Origin: Cellulomonas sp. HZM
Lineage (GTDB): Bacteria; Actinomycetota; Actinomycetes; Actinomycetales; Cellulomonadaceae
DNA length: 64,000 nucleotides
Direction of reading: 5' to 3'
NCBI RefSeq assembly: GCF_000708885.1
Contig: NZ_JEOE01000018.1
Location: 1-64,000 of the forward strand
The notes under the pieces are model-generated. The model had not been told where the DNA came from, ran no database searches, and saw nothing but the letters and a program-made list of their open reading frames with translations. The stretch's first letter is position 1. Every line of letters begins with the position of its first letter. A program made the translations under genes and the position numbers. Below, in pieces: positions 51,103 to 59,595 of this stretch.

Positions 51103-51830
51103 TGCCCTCGGTCGCCGCCGTCATCGGCGCGGACGCGTCCGTGCCGGGGCTGGCCGCGCTCGACCGGGAGGTCGTGTCCTGCCGCGCGTGCCCGCGGCTG
51201 GTCGCGTGGCGCGAGGAGGTCGGACGTGTGCGGCGGGCCGCGTTCCGCGACGACGAGTACTGGGCCCGGCCGCTGCCGGGGTTCGGCGACCCGCACGCGC
51301 GCGTGCTCGTCGTCGGCCTCGCACCCGCCGCGCACGGCGCCAACCGCACGGGGCGCATGTTCACCGGCGACCGGTCCGGCGACTTCCTGTTCGCCGCGAT
51401 GCACCGCACCGGCTTCGCTTCCCAGGCCACGTCCGCGCACGTGGGGGACGGGCTCACGCTGACCGGCATCCGGTGCACCGCGCCCGTGCGCTGCGCGCCC
51501 CCGGCCAACGCGCCCACGCCCGACGAGCGGGAGAGGTGCGCGCCGTTCCTCGCGCGCGAGCTCGCGCTCGTCGACCCCGCGGTCGTCGTGGTGCTCGGCG
51601 GGTTCGGGTGGCGGGCGCTGCTGCGGACGCTCGGGTCACTGGGGTGGGAGGTGCCCCGGCCGGCCCCGACGTTCGGGCACGGCGCCGTGGCGCGGGTGAC
51701 CCGTGGTTCGTCGGGCCTGACCCTGCTGGGCTGCTACCACGTGAGCCAGCAGAACACGTTCACCGGGCGGCTCACTCCCCAGATGCTCGACGACGTGCTG
51801 CTGCAGGCGCGCGCGCTCGCCGGGCTCTAG
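51102..51830 (+). CDS. udgB: family 5 uracil-DNA glycosylase
   Basis: This 242-aa repair enzyme matches the family-5 (UdgB) type, with a 4Fe-4S cluster. Cys ligands appear in SCRACPRL and in the ALRCAPP-like [18 protein letters not shown] region. Motif A is [19 protein letters not shown], lacking the usual Asp of other UDG families, and motif B is [15 protein letters not shown]. It removes uracil and damaged pyrimidines from DNA, important in GC-rich actinobacteria with frequent cytosine deamination. Translationally coupled to the upstream gene. Its TAG stop overlaps the stop of the convergent XRE-cupin gene. Confidence 0.93.
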   Translation: MPSVAAVIGADASVPGLAALDREVVSCRACPRLVAWREEVGRVRRAAFRDDEYWARPLPGFGDPHARVLVVGLAPAAHGANRTGRMFTGDRSGDFLFAAMHRTGFASQATSAHVGDGLTLTGIRCTAPVRCAPPANAPTPDERERCAPFLARELALVDPAVVVVLGGFGWRALLRTLGSLGWEVPRPAPTFGHGAVARVTRGSSGLTLLGCYHVSQQNTFTGRLTPQMLDDVLLQARALAGL

Positions 51831-52390
51831 GGCGGCCCGTCGGCCAGGTGGGCCCGCTCGCCGTCGCGGTCGAAGATCGTGAGCAGCTCGGCCGGCGCCT
51901 CGTGCGCCTCGATCACGTGCGGCACCATCGTCGAGAACTGTGCGGCCTGGCCTGCGGCGACGAGGATCGAGCGGTCACCGAGCTGCACGCGCACGACGCC
52001 GGACAGCACCGTGAACCACTCCCGGCCCGGGTGCACCCTCGGTTCGTGCGGCGGCTGAGGCGTCAGCCGCATCTTGGCGACGGTCACGCCCGGCTGGTCG
52101 CGGGACAGGACCCAGGTCGTGGTGCCGTGCCTGCGTTCCGGCTCGGGCCGGATCACGACGTCGTCGTCGCCGGCAGGCTCGACGAGCTGGTCGAGCGTCG
52201 TCCCGAGCGCCTGCGCGATGGGCACCAGCTGGTCGAGCGCTATGCGACGTCCGCCCGTCTCGATCCGGCTGAGGCTCGACGGGCTGAGATGGCACCGAGC
52301 CGCGAGCGCGTCGAGTGACCACCCTCGCGCGATCCGCAGTCCGCGGATGCGTCGGCGGACGATCCCCTCCATGTCCAGTTCTTGCGCCAT
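51827..52390 (-). CDS. XRE-family regulator with cupin sensor domain
   Basis: This 187-aa protein has an N-terminal helix-turn-helix ([30 protein letters not shown]) and a C-terminal cupin ([39 protein letters not shown]). Such proteins usually repress a neighbouring metabolic gene and bind a small effector in the cupin barrel. It is divergent from a thioredoxin-reductase-like gene only 48 bp away, with an inverted repeat in the gap, so it probably regulates both. Confidence 0.92.
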   Translation of the reverse strand: MAQELDMEGIVRRRIRGLRIARGWSLDALAARCHLSPSSLSRIETGGRRIALDQLVPIAQALGTTLDQLVEPAGDDDVVIRPEPERRHGTTTWVLSRDQPGVTVAKMRLTPQPPHEPRVHPGREWFTVLSGVVRVQLGDRSILVAAGQAAQFSTMVPHVIEAHEAPAELLTIFDRDGERAHLADGPP

Positions 52391-52402
52391 AGGCAAGACG
52401 GT

Positions 52403-52417
52403 ATGCGCAGCGCGCAT
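52403..52417. promoter_or_regulatory. inverted repeat in divergent XRE-cupin / reductase promoter
   Basis: ATGCGC-AGC-GCGCAT is a 6-3-6 perfect inverted repeat centred in the 48-bp gap between the two start codons; a likely operator for the adjacent XRE-cupin regulator. Confidence 0.5.
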
Positions 52418-52438
52418 GGCGCGTCTACCGTCGACCGT

Positions 52439-53452
52439 ATGCCCAGCATCCATGACGTCCTCGTCGTCGGCGGAGGACCCGCCGGCCTCGCCGCCGCCGT
52501 CGGCCTCGCGCGCTCTCGTCGCGACGTCGTCGTCCTCGACGCCGGCGAGCCACGTAACGCGCCGTCGCACGGCGCCCACAACGTCCTCGGCCGTGAGGGT
52601 GTGCGGCCCGACGAGCTGCTCGCCGCCGGCCGGGCCGAGCTCGCCGGCTACGGGGGGCGCGTCGTCCACGGCACGGCGGTCGCAGCACGTCGCACCGGCA
52701 GCGCGTTCGAGGTCGGCACCGCCGACGGGCGAACGCTCCACGCGCGGCGCATCGTGCTCGCCACCGGCCTGGTCGACGAGCTGCCCGACATCCCCGGCGT
52801 CCGCGAGCTGTGGGGCGGGGCCGTCGTGCACTGCCCCTACTGCCACGGCTGGGAGGTGCGTGACCGACGCATCGGGGTGCTCGGCAGCGGACCGGGGAGC
52901 CTGCACCAGGCGCAGCTCTTCCGTGAGCTCAGCGACGATGTCACGCTCTTCCTCGACGCCATGCCGGACCCGGAGGACGAGGCGTGGGAGGCGCTCGCGG
53001 CGCGAGGCGTGCGCGTGGTCGACGGCCGGGTCGCGAGCCTGCGGCACGACGACGGCGCGTTGAGCGCGGTCGTGCTCGCCGACGGACGCGAGGTCCCCGT
53101 GGAGGTCGTGGCCGTCGCGCCGCGGTTCGTCGCACGCACAGCCCTGTACGAACAGCTGGGCGGCAAGCCCGAGGACCGGCCGGGCGGTCCGGTCGTGCCC
53201 ACGGCGGCGGACGGTCGCACCGACGTCCCTGGGGTCTGGGCCGCGGGCAACGTCGCGGACCTGTCGGCGATGGTGCAGGTCTCGGCCGCGGCAGGACTTC
53301 TCGTCGCGGCGCGACTCAACGCCGAGATCGTCGAGGAGTCCGTCGCTGCGGCCGTCCGGGCGCGGCAGCCGTTCTCGGCGGCGCAGGAGGCCGAGGTGTC
53401 CGCGATCGTGCTCGGGGACCGTCGGCACGGTCTCGACGTCCCGGCCGTCTGA
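52439..53452 (+). CDS. thioredoxin-reductase-like FAD/NAD(P)-disulfide oxidoreductase
   Basis: This 337-aa flavoprotein has an N-terminal FAD site (DVLVVGGGPAGLAAAVGLAR), a redox CxxC (Cys132 and Cys135 in VVHCPYCHGWEV), an NAD(P) loop (IGVLGSGPGSLHQAQ) and the C-terminal GVWAAGNVADLSAMVQVSAAAG signature. It belongs to the short thioredoxin-reductase-like group. No thioredoxin gene is adjacent, and an XRE-cupin repressor is divergent, so a specialised disulfide role or mycothiol/holothin-like substrate is possible. ATG 52439 is preferred over an upstream start that would lie in the shared operator. Confidence 0.88.
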   Translation: MPSIHDVLVVGGGPAGLAAAVGLARSRRDVVVLDAGEPRNAPSHGAHNVLGREGVRPDELLAAGRAELAGYGGRVVHGTAVAARRTGSAFEVGTADGRTLHARRIVLATGLVDELPDIPGVRELWGGAVVHCPYCHGWEVRDRRIGVLGSGPGSLHQAQLFRELSDDVTLFLDAMPDPEDEAWEALAARGVRVVDGRVASLRHDDGALSAVVLADGREVPVEVVAVAPRFVARTALYEQLGGKPEDRPGGPVVPTAADGRTDVPGVWAAGNVADLSAMVQVSAAAGLLVAARLNAEIVEESVAAAVRARQPFSAAQEAEVSAIVLGDRRHGLDVPAV

Positions 53453-53490
53453 GGCCCACGCGGGTCCGTGCGAACGGGCATGCTGGGGCG

Positions 53491-53904
53491 ATGGAGATCT
53501 CGTTCGTCGCCGGGTTCGGTCCCATCACGCGCGACGCCGACGCGGCGCAGGGGTTCTGGTCGGAGGGCGGGCTCGGCATCCCGCTCGAGGAGCCCGCGCC
53601 GGGATACCTCACCAACGACTCGATGCACGGCGTCAAGGCGTTCGCGCTGTGGCCGCTCGCGCAGGCGGCGGAGTCGACGTTCGGCTCCCCGACCTGGCCC
53701 GACGACCGGCCCGTGCCGCAGGCGTGGCTCGAGCTCGACGTGGCCAGCCACGAGGCGGTGGCGGAGGCGGCCGCGGAGCTCGTCGCGAACGGTCACGAGC
53801 TGCTGCGAGAGGCGCACCTCGAGCCGTGGGGGCAGACGACCGCGCGCCTGCAGAGCCCCGAGGGGCTGCTCGTCGGCGTCTCCCACACCCCGTGGATGCA
53901 CTGA
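53491..53904 (+). CDS. VOC (glyoxalase-like) superfamily protein
   Basis: This 137-aa protein has the paired beta-alpha-beta-beta-beta pattern of the vicinal-oxygen-chelate family: FVAGFGPITRDADAAQGFWSEG, HGVKAFALWPLAQAA, QAWLELDVASHEAVAEAAAELVANGH, and WGQTTARLQSPEGLLVGVSHTP. Metal ligands cannot be fixed, and the substrate (dioxygenase, resistance or glyoxalase-like) is unknown. It follows the reductase gene by 38 nt in the same direction and may be co-transcribed. Confidence 0.82.
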   Translation: MEISFVAGFGPITRDADAAQGFWSEGGLGIPLEEPAPGYLTNDSMHGVKAFALWPLAQAAESTFGSPTWPDDRPVPQAWLELDVASHEAVAEAAAELVANGHELLREAHLEPWGQTTARLQSPEGLLVGVSHTPWMH

Positions 53905-53935
53905 CGGGCAGCCCCTCGGGCTCATCGTCCGGCGA

Positions 53936-54568
53936 TCAGGCGCCGTCCTCGACGAGGCACAGACGGTCCGAGCCGTCGCCCTCGACCCACGCGACCGCGT
54001 CGGCCGGGCAGTCGTTCTCGTCCTTGACCACCTGGGTCGCCTTGAAGTCGTGACCCGACGAGCACGGGACGAGCGCGAGCTGGTCGCCGTCGGCGCCGTC
54101 CCAGCACGAGCCGGCCGTGGGGGACAGCGACTCCGCCTCGACGAGCTTCGTGACCGCGAACCCGCCGACCGCGAGGCAGCCGACGAGACCGAGCGCCGCG
54201 ACTGCCGTCAGCGGCGGGGCGAGGCGCTCGCCCCCTGCCTTGCGGTAGTCGCGGTAGCTGGTGAAGGCACGCACGAAGAGCACGACGCCGAACAGCATCC
54301 CGCCCCACCAGATGATCCCGCCGTTCTTCCCGGACGCGACGATCGTCGAGATCGCACCGCCCAGGAACACCGCGACGCCGATGAGGAACGAGCGCACCGC
54401 GTGCTTGCGGTACCGGTCCGCGTCGGTCGTGGTCGCCACCGGCTCACCGTCGACCCACAGGGGCCAGCCCGGCGGCGGCTCGGGCCAGGACGGGTCCGGC
54501 GTCCAGCCGGGCGGGGGCTCCCAGCCTTGCGGGGGCGAGGGCCAGTTGGGGGGCGGGTTGTACCGCAT
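53936..54568 (-). CDS. membrane protein with N-terminal Pro/Trp-rich PPxGW repeats
   Basis: This 210-aa protein opens with a repetitive Pro/Trp segment ([30 protein letters not shown]) like the DUF2510-type tails of actinobacterial membrane proteins. Two or three membrane helices follow (about residues 62-80, 85-102 and 120-140), then an extracytoplasmic domain with four Cys (SCWDG, VPCSS, DCPAD, LCLVED), probably two disulfides. The C-terminal pattern resembles DUF4190/septum-associated proteins. Function unknown. It is convergent with the VOC gene and divergent from the Ddn-like gene. Confidence 0.72.
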   Translation of the reverse strand: MRYNPPPNWPSPPQGWEPPPGWTPDPSWPEPPPGWPLWVDGEPVATTTDADRYRKHAVRSFLIGVAVFLGGAISTIVASGKNGGIIWWGGMLFGVVLFVRAFTSYRDYRKAGGERLAPPLTAVAALGLVGCLAVGGFAVTKLVEAESLSPTAGSCWDGADGDQLALVPCSSGHDFKATQVVKDENDCPADAVAWVEGDGSDRLCLVEDGA

Positions 54569-54686
54569 GGGGCTCCTAGGTCGAGGGGGACGCGATCGTC
54601 CCACGCAGGACATCGGCGCGGAGGGGCCCCTGGATGAACTCCGCGCCCCGGGAATGTTGCCGCGGGCGCTCGTCGTTCAGGCGGGT

Positions 54687-55124
54687 ATGCCACTGAGCGG
54701 TGAGTACGCACCCAGCACGTCGGACCACGCACGCGAGCAGGCCGAGCTCTACGAGGCCACCGACGGCCGCGAGGGCAACACCCTGCGCGGCAGGCCCGTC
54801 ATCGTCCTGACGTCGCTCGGGGCCACGAGCGGCAAGCTGCGCAAGACCGCGCTCATGCGCGTCGAGCACGACGGCTCGTACGCCGTCGTCGCCTCCAAGG
54901 GCGGCGCACCCGACCACCCGCGCTGGTACCACAACCTCGTCGCGAACCCGCTCGTCGAGCTGCAGGACGGCGCGACCCGCAAGGACTACCGCGTGCACGA
55001 GGCCGCGGGCACCGAGCGGGACGAGTGGTGGGAGCGCGCGGTCGCGACGTGGCCCGACTACGCGAGCTACCAGACCAAGACCGACCGGCTCATCCCCGTG
55101 CTGGTGCTCACCCCGGTCGACTGA
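54687..55124 (+). CDS. Ddn-like deazaflavin (F420)-dependent nitroreductase family protein
   Basis: This 145-aa protein matches the F420-binding Ddn/FDOR family: [52 protein letters not shown] in order, with the family's KxRK-like phosphate-binding basics and the SKGGAPxxPxWYHNL core. These enzymes use F420 to reduce quinones or nitro compounds. Together with the actinobacterial setting this implies the host makes F420. ATG at 54687; the frame opens much earlier but without coding support. Confidence 0.92.
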   Translation: MPLSGEYAPSTSDHAREQAELYEATDGREGNTLRGRPVIVLTSLGATSGKLRKTALMRVEHDGSYAVVASKGGAPDHPRWYHNLVANPLVELQDGATRKDYRVHEAAGTERDEWWERAVATWPDYASYQTKTDRLIPVLVLTPVD

Positions 55125-55398
55125 CCGCCGGGTATCGGTTGGCGCGTCCCGCGCACCGGGCGCGATGATGGGTCGGTCCCGCACGGGGGCCCGACTGACG
55201 ACGAGGAGCGAGATGCACCGCATCGCCGCAGGTTGCGGGGTGGCCGCCACGGCCTGCTCAGCCGACCGCCGGCACCGCGGCACCCTCTGACCTCTCGCGT
55301 CTCGTCGGCGCGTCCCACCGGTCGGGTGCTGCGCTCTCGCAAGCCCGCCGCGCCTGGCCCCTGCCCTGCGCGGACCCACCGACCGGGAAGACCGTCCC

Positions 55399-55905
55399 AT
55401 GCAACCCCTGACCGAGAAGCAGCTGCGCGCCTCCTTCGTCAACGCGTCGCGCCGCGAGGCCGCCCAGGCCACCATCCCCGACCTGTCGACGATCGACTGG
55501 GACCGGCTCGAGTACCTCGGCTGGCGTGACCGCAAGGCCCCGCTGTCCGCGTACGCGGTCGTCGAGCTCGACGGCTCGCCCACCGGCCTGCTCCTGCGCT
55601 CGACCGACTCCGTCAAGCGCGTGCGCCGCCGCGCGATGTGCGCGTGGTGCGAGGACGTCGTCGAGACCGCCGACGTCAGCCTCTACGTCGCTCGTCGGGC
55701 CGGCGCCGCCGGGCGGCGCGGCAACACCATCGGGACGCTGATCTGCACCGACTTCCGGTGCTCGCGCAACGTGCGCCGCCCGCCCACGCGGTCCGAGGTC
55801 GGCAGCGACCTCGAGTCGATGCGGGAGCTGGTGATCGAGCGGCGGATCGCCGGCCTGCGCGAGCGGGCCACGGCGTTCGCGGCCGAGGTGCTGCGCGGCG
55901 ACTGA
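55399..55905 (+). CDS. EF-G-binding treble-clef zinc-finger (FBP) protein
   Basis: This 168-aa protein matches the FBP_C family related to FusB, which binds EF-G on stalled ribosomes. The zinc ligands are CAWC (near residue 80) and C-x-x-x-x-C in LICTDFRCSRNV, forming a treble clef. The start follows a weak ribosome site. In other bacteria FusB-type proteins rescue EF-G from fusidic acid; in actinobacteria the role is unproven. An EF-G-like paralogue is encoded 10 kb away. The preceding 274 bp (55125-55398) has no recognised feature. Confidence 0.88.
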   Translation: MQPLTEKQLRASFVNASRREAAQATIPDLSTIDWDRLEYLGWRDRKAPLSAYAVVELDGSPTGLLLRSTDSVKRVRRRAMCAWCEDVVETADVSLYVARRAGAAGRRGNTIGTLICTDFRCSRNVRRPPTRSEVGSDLESMRELVIERRIAGLRERATAFAAEVLRGD

Positions 55906-55941
55906 CCCGCTGGCCGGCATCTCCCGCCGTCTCGTGACCGG

Positions 55942-56023
55942 ATCAGCGGCACTTGTGACTGGTGGTGCTGGAGTGAGCCCGCCGGGGCCACACCAGGCCA
56001 CTCGCGTCACAGGTGCCGCTGGT
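55942..56023. repeat. imperfect long inverted repeat between FBP and HNH genes
   Basis: Arms of 18 bp (55942-55959 and 56006-56023, sharing CAGCGGCAC-TGTGAC with two mismatches) flank a 46-bp spacer that itself has CTGGTG/CACCAG pairing. Terminator of the FBP gene or a dispersed repeat. Confidence 0.5.
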
Positions 56024-56087
56024 TGCGGTTGCCGACGGTCAGCCGGGCAGCAGCCCGTCGAGCCATCCACAGGTGGAGGGCGCGCAC

Positions 56088-56792
56088 GTGGCCGGCGCCG
56101 CCTCGTGCACCGTGGCGGGCGTGGACGTGCGATGGGTGTGGGCGACGGTGCTCATGGTGTGCCTCGTGTTGGGGCTGGGTGGGCCGCGGTGGCTGGCCGC
56201 GCGCGCGTCCGCGCGGTACCCGGTGCCGGCGGCCGACCTGGCGGTGGCTCGTCGCACGCTGGACGCGCTCACGGTCGCCCCGCGCGGCGACGCGGGCACG
56301 TACGACCGTGCGGCGTTCGGCACGCCGTGGGCCGACGACGACCGCAACGGCTGCGACACCCGGGACGACGTGCTGCACCGCGACCTGACGGCGGTCGTCG
56401 TCGACACCGACGGGTGCACGGTGCTCTCTGGCACGCTCGACGACCCCTACACGGGCACCGTGATCCGCTTCGCGCGCGGGCCCGGCTCGGCCGACGTGCA
56501 GATCGACCACGTCGTCGCGCTCCAGGACGCGTGGCGCACGGGCGCGTCGGAGTGGTCGGCGCGCGAGCGGCTGCGCATCGCGAACGACCCGGCCAACCTG
56601 CTGGCCGTCGACGGCGGGGCGAACCAGGACAAGGGCGCGGCCGACGCGGCCGAGTGGCTGCCGCCGTCGGTCGGCTTCCGGTGCGCGTACGTGCTGCGGC
56701 AGGTGCGCGTGAAGGGCGCGTACGGGCTCTCGGTGACGGCCGACGAGAAGCGCGCGATGCGCCGAGCGCTCGACAGGTGCGTGACGTCGTGA
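56088..56792 (+). CDS. membrane-anchored or secreted HNH nuclease (DUF1524-type)
   Basis: This 234-aa protein has a hydrophobic N-terminus (VWATVLMVCLVLGLGG) that is a signal anchor. The nuclease domain has YDRAAFGTPWADDDRNGCDTRDDVLHRDL, the catalytic ADVQIDHVVALQDAW (Asp-His pair) and ANDPANLLAVDGGANQDKGAADAAEWLPP. Such extracytoplasmic HNH enzymes probably degrade environmental DNA. GTG 56088 has GGTGGAGG about 9 nt upstream; GTG 56121 is an alternative. A paralogue with the same domain is at 60034-61275. Confidence 0.85.
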   Translation: MAGAASCTVAGVDVRWVWATVLMVCLVLGLGGPRWLAARASARYPVPAADLAVARRTLDALTVAPRGDAGTYDRAAFGTPWADDDRNGCDTRDDVLHRDLTAVVVDTDGCTVLSGTLDDPYTGTVIRFARGPGSADVQIDHVVALQDAWRTGASEWSARERLRIANDPANLLAVDGGANQDKGAADAAEWLPPSVGFRCAYVLRQVRVKGAYGLSVTADEKRAMRRALDRCVTS

Positions 56793-56812
56793 CCGCTTCG
56801 CCGATCCGGCTC

Positions 56813-57529
56813 TCAGCCCAGGAGCCACCAGCCGCCGAGCGCGAGCGCGGCGACGCACACCAGCAGCAGCGCGGCGACCCAGAAGCCGCCGGGCAGGTGC
56901 GTGAGACGGCCCAGCGCGCCGGCATCCGAGGTGTCGGTGCCCCCGCGTCGGCGCAGGTCACGGCGCTGTGACGCCATCTCCAGCACGGCTCGCGGCGCGC
57001 CGAGCAGGAAGAACCACGTGATCGCGTACGCGAACGCGGACTGCACGGGCTCGGTGCCCCAGTGCGTCACCGCGACGAGCACCGCGCCGCTCACGAGCAC
57101 CGCCCACAGCCCGTACCAGTTCCGGATCTGCACGAGGACCAGCAGCAGCACGACGAGCAGAAGCCACAGCACCGCGAGCGCGTACCCGTGCGCGAGCAGC
57201 GCGGCGCTGCCGAGGCCGACGAGCGCGGGCGCCGGGTACCCGGCGGCGGTCGTCGCGACCATGCCCGGCCCGCGCGGCTTGCCGACCGACACGGTCAGCC
57301 CCGACGTGTCCGAGTGGACGCGGATCCCCGACAGGCGGCGGCCGACGAGCACCGCGACGAACCCGTGACCGGCCTCGTGCACGATCGTCAGCGCGTGCCG
57401 CACCAGGTGCCACACCCACGGCACCACGAGCACCGCGAGCAGGGCCACGCCGAGCAGCACGACGACGGTCGTCGACGGCGGTTCCTGCGCCGTGGTCACG
57501 TCGTGCCACGTCTGCTGCCACCAGTCCAT
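56813..57529 (-). CDS. M50B-like membrane metallopeptidase
   Basis: This 238-aa protein has the zinc motif HEAGH (residues 51-55) after a first membrane helix, RLSGIRVHSDTSGLTV typical of the M50B-like group, and five further helices; the glycine-rich AGYPAPALVGLGSA segment follows. Intramembrane proteases of this group cleave membrane-bound substrates, but the substrate is unknown. It starts 3 nt after the DUF2993 stop, so the two form an operon. Confidence 0.88.
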   Translation of the reverse strand: MDWWQQTWHDVTTAQEPPSTTVVVLLGVALLAVLVVPWVWHLVRHALTIVHEAGHGFVAVLVGRRLSGIRVHSDTSGLTVSVGKPRGPGMVATTAAGYPAPALVGLGSAALLAHGYALAVLWLLLVVLLLVLVQIRNWYGLWAVLVSGAVLVAVTHWGTEPVQSAFAYAITWFFLLGAPRAVLEMASQRRDLRRRGGTDTSDAGALGRLTHLPGGFWVAALLLVCVAALALGGWWLLG

Positions 57530-57532
57530 CGG

Positions 57533-58228
57533 TCAGCCCTGCGCGCGCAGCACGACGTCGGTGCCGCTCGCCGTGACGCGCAGCCCGTCCGCGACGACGT
57601 CGGCCGCCGTGAGCTGCATCCCCTCGGGGAGCCCGTCGGTGGGGACCGCGATGTCGTCGAGCCGGTCGCCGATGCCGCCGGGCAGGCGCGACGGGTCCAC
57701 GGTGACGCCGCCGAGCTTGAGCCCTTCCACGTCCACCTTGAGCGCCCCGTCGACGACGCTCGGCACCACGTCGGCGCCGAGGCTCACCCCGAGCACCTTC
57801 CCCGTGACCTGCAGCTGGTTCCCGACGACGCTCACCGTCAGGTCGAGGCCGGTGCGGTCGGCGACGAGCTTCTCGATCGACGCGGTCGGCAGCGTCGCGC
57901 GGATCGTCGCCGCGCCGGCGGTGTAGGGCTCGCTCGTGGTGACGTCGCGTGCGTCGACGTCGACGTCGGTCGCGGCGATGCCGCCGATCGTCGCACCCTC
58001 GACGTGGCCGGTCGCCTCGTCGATCGAGCCGCGCAGCAGCTGGGGGAGGAACGGGAAGCCGCCCACGTCGACCGTGGGGGTCCCGACGACGCCGTCGAGG
58101 TTGTCCTCGACGGCGGCCACGGTCCGGTCCCGTGCCTCGCCCGCCGCCCACCGGTCCGCGACGACGGTCGCCCCACCCAGCACGACGACGGTCACGACGA
58201 CCCCCGCGACCCACCCGCGCGCACTCAT
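57533..58228 (-). CDS. DUF2993 (LmeA-like) phospholipid-binding protein
   Basis: This 231-aa protein has an N-terminal signal anchor (GWVAGVVVTVVVLGGATVVA) and a DUF2993 body with FPFLPQLLRGSIDEATGHVEGATIGG, ATDVDVDARDVT and LGADVVPSVVDGALKVDVEGLKLGG. Mycobacterial LmeA of this family binds phospholipid and supports envelope lipoglycan maturation; that role here is by analogy. It is the first gene of an operon with the M50B-like protease. Confidence 0.9.
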   Translation of the reverse strand: MSARGWVAGVVVTVVVLGGATVVADRWAAGEARDRTVAAVEDNLDGVVGTPTVDVGGFPFLPQLLRGSIDEATGHVEGATIGGIAATDVDVDARDVTTSEPYTAGAATIRATLPTASIEKLVADRTGLDLTVSVVGNQLQVTGKVLGVSLGADVVPSVVDGALKVDVEGLKLGGVTVDPSRLPGGIGDRLDDIAVPTDGLPEGMQLTAADVVADGLRVTASGTDVVLRAQG

Positions 58229-58368
58229 GCCCTGATCACGGGGTCCACCGTAGGTGAGGACACTGTGGGCGGCCCTCCTCGCAGCGGGCCGTCGCCCGGT
58301 GGGCCGTCGCCGACGTCGACCGTGCCGTCACCCGGCTCCGCGACGGGGGGCGCGTCAGCGTGCGACGT

Positions 58369-58731
58369 CTACGGCCGCGCGAGAGCCGCGCGCAGCGACG
58401 CCGTCGTGTCGTCGAGCGCGTCGGAGGTCAGCGCGTAGTAGGCCCACACGCCGCGCTTCTCCCGGATCAGGAACCCCGCATCGACGAGCAGCTTGAGGTG
58501 GTGCGAGACCGTCGGCTGGGAGAGGCCGACGGGTTCGGTGAGGTCGCACACGCACGCCTCGGCGTTCTCGTGCGAGGCGATGATCGACAGGAGCCGCAGC
58601 CTGGTGGGATCGGCCAGCGCCTTGAGGCGGGCCGCGAGCTCTACCGAGGAGGCCTCGTTCAGGGCAGGGGTCACGCTCGACGCGCAGCATCGGTCGGTCT
58701 GGACGACGGGCAGCAGGTCGGTCGCGATCAC
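58369..58731 (-). CDS. arsR: ArsR-family arsenic-responsive repressor
   Basis: This 120-aa winged-helix repressor has ACVCDLTEPVGLSQPTVSHHLKLLVDAGFL, with the metalloid-sensing cysteines (CVC) beside the recognition helix, plus an N-terminal CC pair (DRCCASS) that may help bind As(III). It releases its operator on arsenite binding. GTG 58731 is the best start although it has no clear ribosome site. Divergent from arsM across two operator sites. Confidence 0.92.
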   Translation of the reverse strand: MIATDLLPVVQTDRCCASSVTPALNEASSVELAARLKALADPTRLRLLSIIASHENAEACVCDLTEPVGLSQPTVSHHLKLLVDAGFLIREKRGVWAYYALTSDALDDTTASLRAALARP

Positions 58732-58751
58732 GCGCCAAGCATGGCGCAAGA

Positions 58752-58769
58752 CATCGATATCTGTCGATG
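58752..58769. promoter_or_regulatory. ArsR operator 1
   Basis: CATCGA-N6-TCGATG is a perfect 6-6-6 inverted repeat upstream of arsR, abutting the -35 hexamer of the arsM promoter. Confidence 0.75.
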
Positions 58770-58770
58770 G

Positions 58771-58800
58771 TTGACATACTGGGCTCGCGCCGTGCAGTGT
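58771..58800 (+). promoter_or_regulatory. candidate arsM promoter
   Basis: TTGACA (58771-58776) is a consensus -35 and CAGTGT (58795-58800) a possible -10 at 18-bp spacing, placed between the two ArsR operators. Confidence 0.5.
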
Positions 58801-58802
58801 CA

Positions 58803-58820
58803 CATCGACAACCTTCGATG
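58803..58820. promoter_or_regulatory. ArsR operator 2
   Basis: A second CATCGA-N6-TCGATG, with the same arms and spacing as operator 1, 51 bp further on and just upstream of the arsM ribosome site. Binding here would block arsM transcription. Confidence 0.75.
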
Positions 58821-58836
58821 CCTTGAGGAGCCGGTG

Positions 58837-59595
58837 ATGGACGACGTTCGTGAGCAGGTCCGGCAGCGCTACGCCCGGGCTGCCGTCCAGGTCGGGTCCG
58901 CCGCGGACGCGACGTGCTGCGGTGCGGGGAGCTGTGGGCCGACCGGCGAGGCCGGCACGTTCGGCTCGAGCCTCTACGACGCGTCCGACCTGATCGGCAT
59001 CCCCGTCGAAGCGCAGGACGTCTCGCTGGGGTGCGGCAACCCGCCGGCGGTCGCCGAGCTGCGTGCGGGAGAGCGCGTGCTGGACCTGGGTTCCGGCGGC
59101 GGCATCGACGTGCTGATCTCGGCCCGGCGGGTCGGCCCGACCGGGTTCGTGCACGGGGTCGACATGACCGACGAGATGCTCGACCTGGCCCGGACGAACG
59201 CGGCCACGGCCGGTGCGACCAACGTCGAGTTCCACCAGGGCACGATCGAGGACATCCCGCTCCCGGACGAGTCGGTCGACGTCGTGATCTCGAACTGTGT
59301 GGTGAACCTGTCCACCGACAAGCCGCGAGTGCTCGCCGAGGTCCACCGCGTCCTGGCGCCCGGAGGACGGGTCGGAATCAGCGACGTCGTCGCCGAGGAC
59401 CACCTGAGCGTCGAGCAGCGAGCCGCGCGCGGCTCCCACGTCGGGTGCATCGCCGGGGCGCTGTCCCGCAGCGAGTACCTGCACGGCCTCGCGGCCGCCG
59501 GCTTCACCGGCGCCTCCGTCGAGCTCACCCATGAAGTGGCCGACGGCATGCACTCCGCGATCATCCGGGCGACGAAGCCGGGGGCGACCCGATGA
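58837..59595 (+). CDS. arsM: arsenite S-adenosylmethionine methyltransferase
   Basis: This 252-aa enzyme methylates As(III) using SAM. The SAM site is RVLDLGSGGGIDVLIS with the acidic end VHGVDMTDEML. Arsenite-binding cysteines typical of ArsM occur in ATCCGAGSCG (N-terminal), SLGCGNPPA, VISNCVVNLS and SHVGCIAGAL. ATG 58837 follows GAGGAG. Its stop overlaps the ATG of arsC by 4 nt, so both are made together under ArsR control. Confidence 0.95.
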   Translation: MDDVREQVRQRYARAAVQVGSAADATCCGAGSCGPTGEAGTFGSSLYDASDLIGIPVEAQDVSLGCGNPPAVAELRAGERVLDLGSGGGIDVLISARRVGPTGFVHGVDMTDEMLDLARTNAATAGATNVEFHQGTIEDIPLPDESVDVVISNCVVNLSTDKPRVLAEVHRVLAPGGRVGISDVVAEDHLSVEQRAARGSHVGCIAGALSRSEYLHGLAAAGFTGASVELTHEVADGMHSAIIRATKPGATR

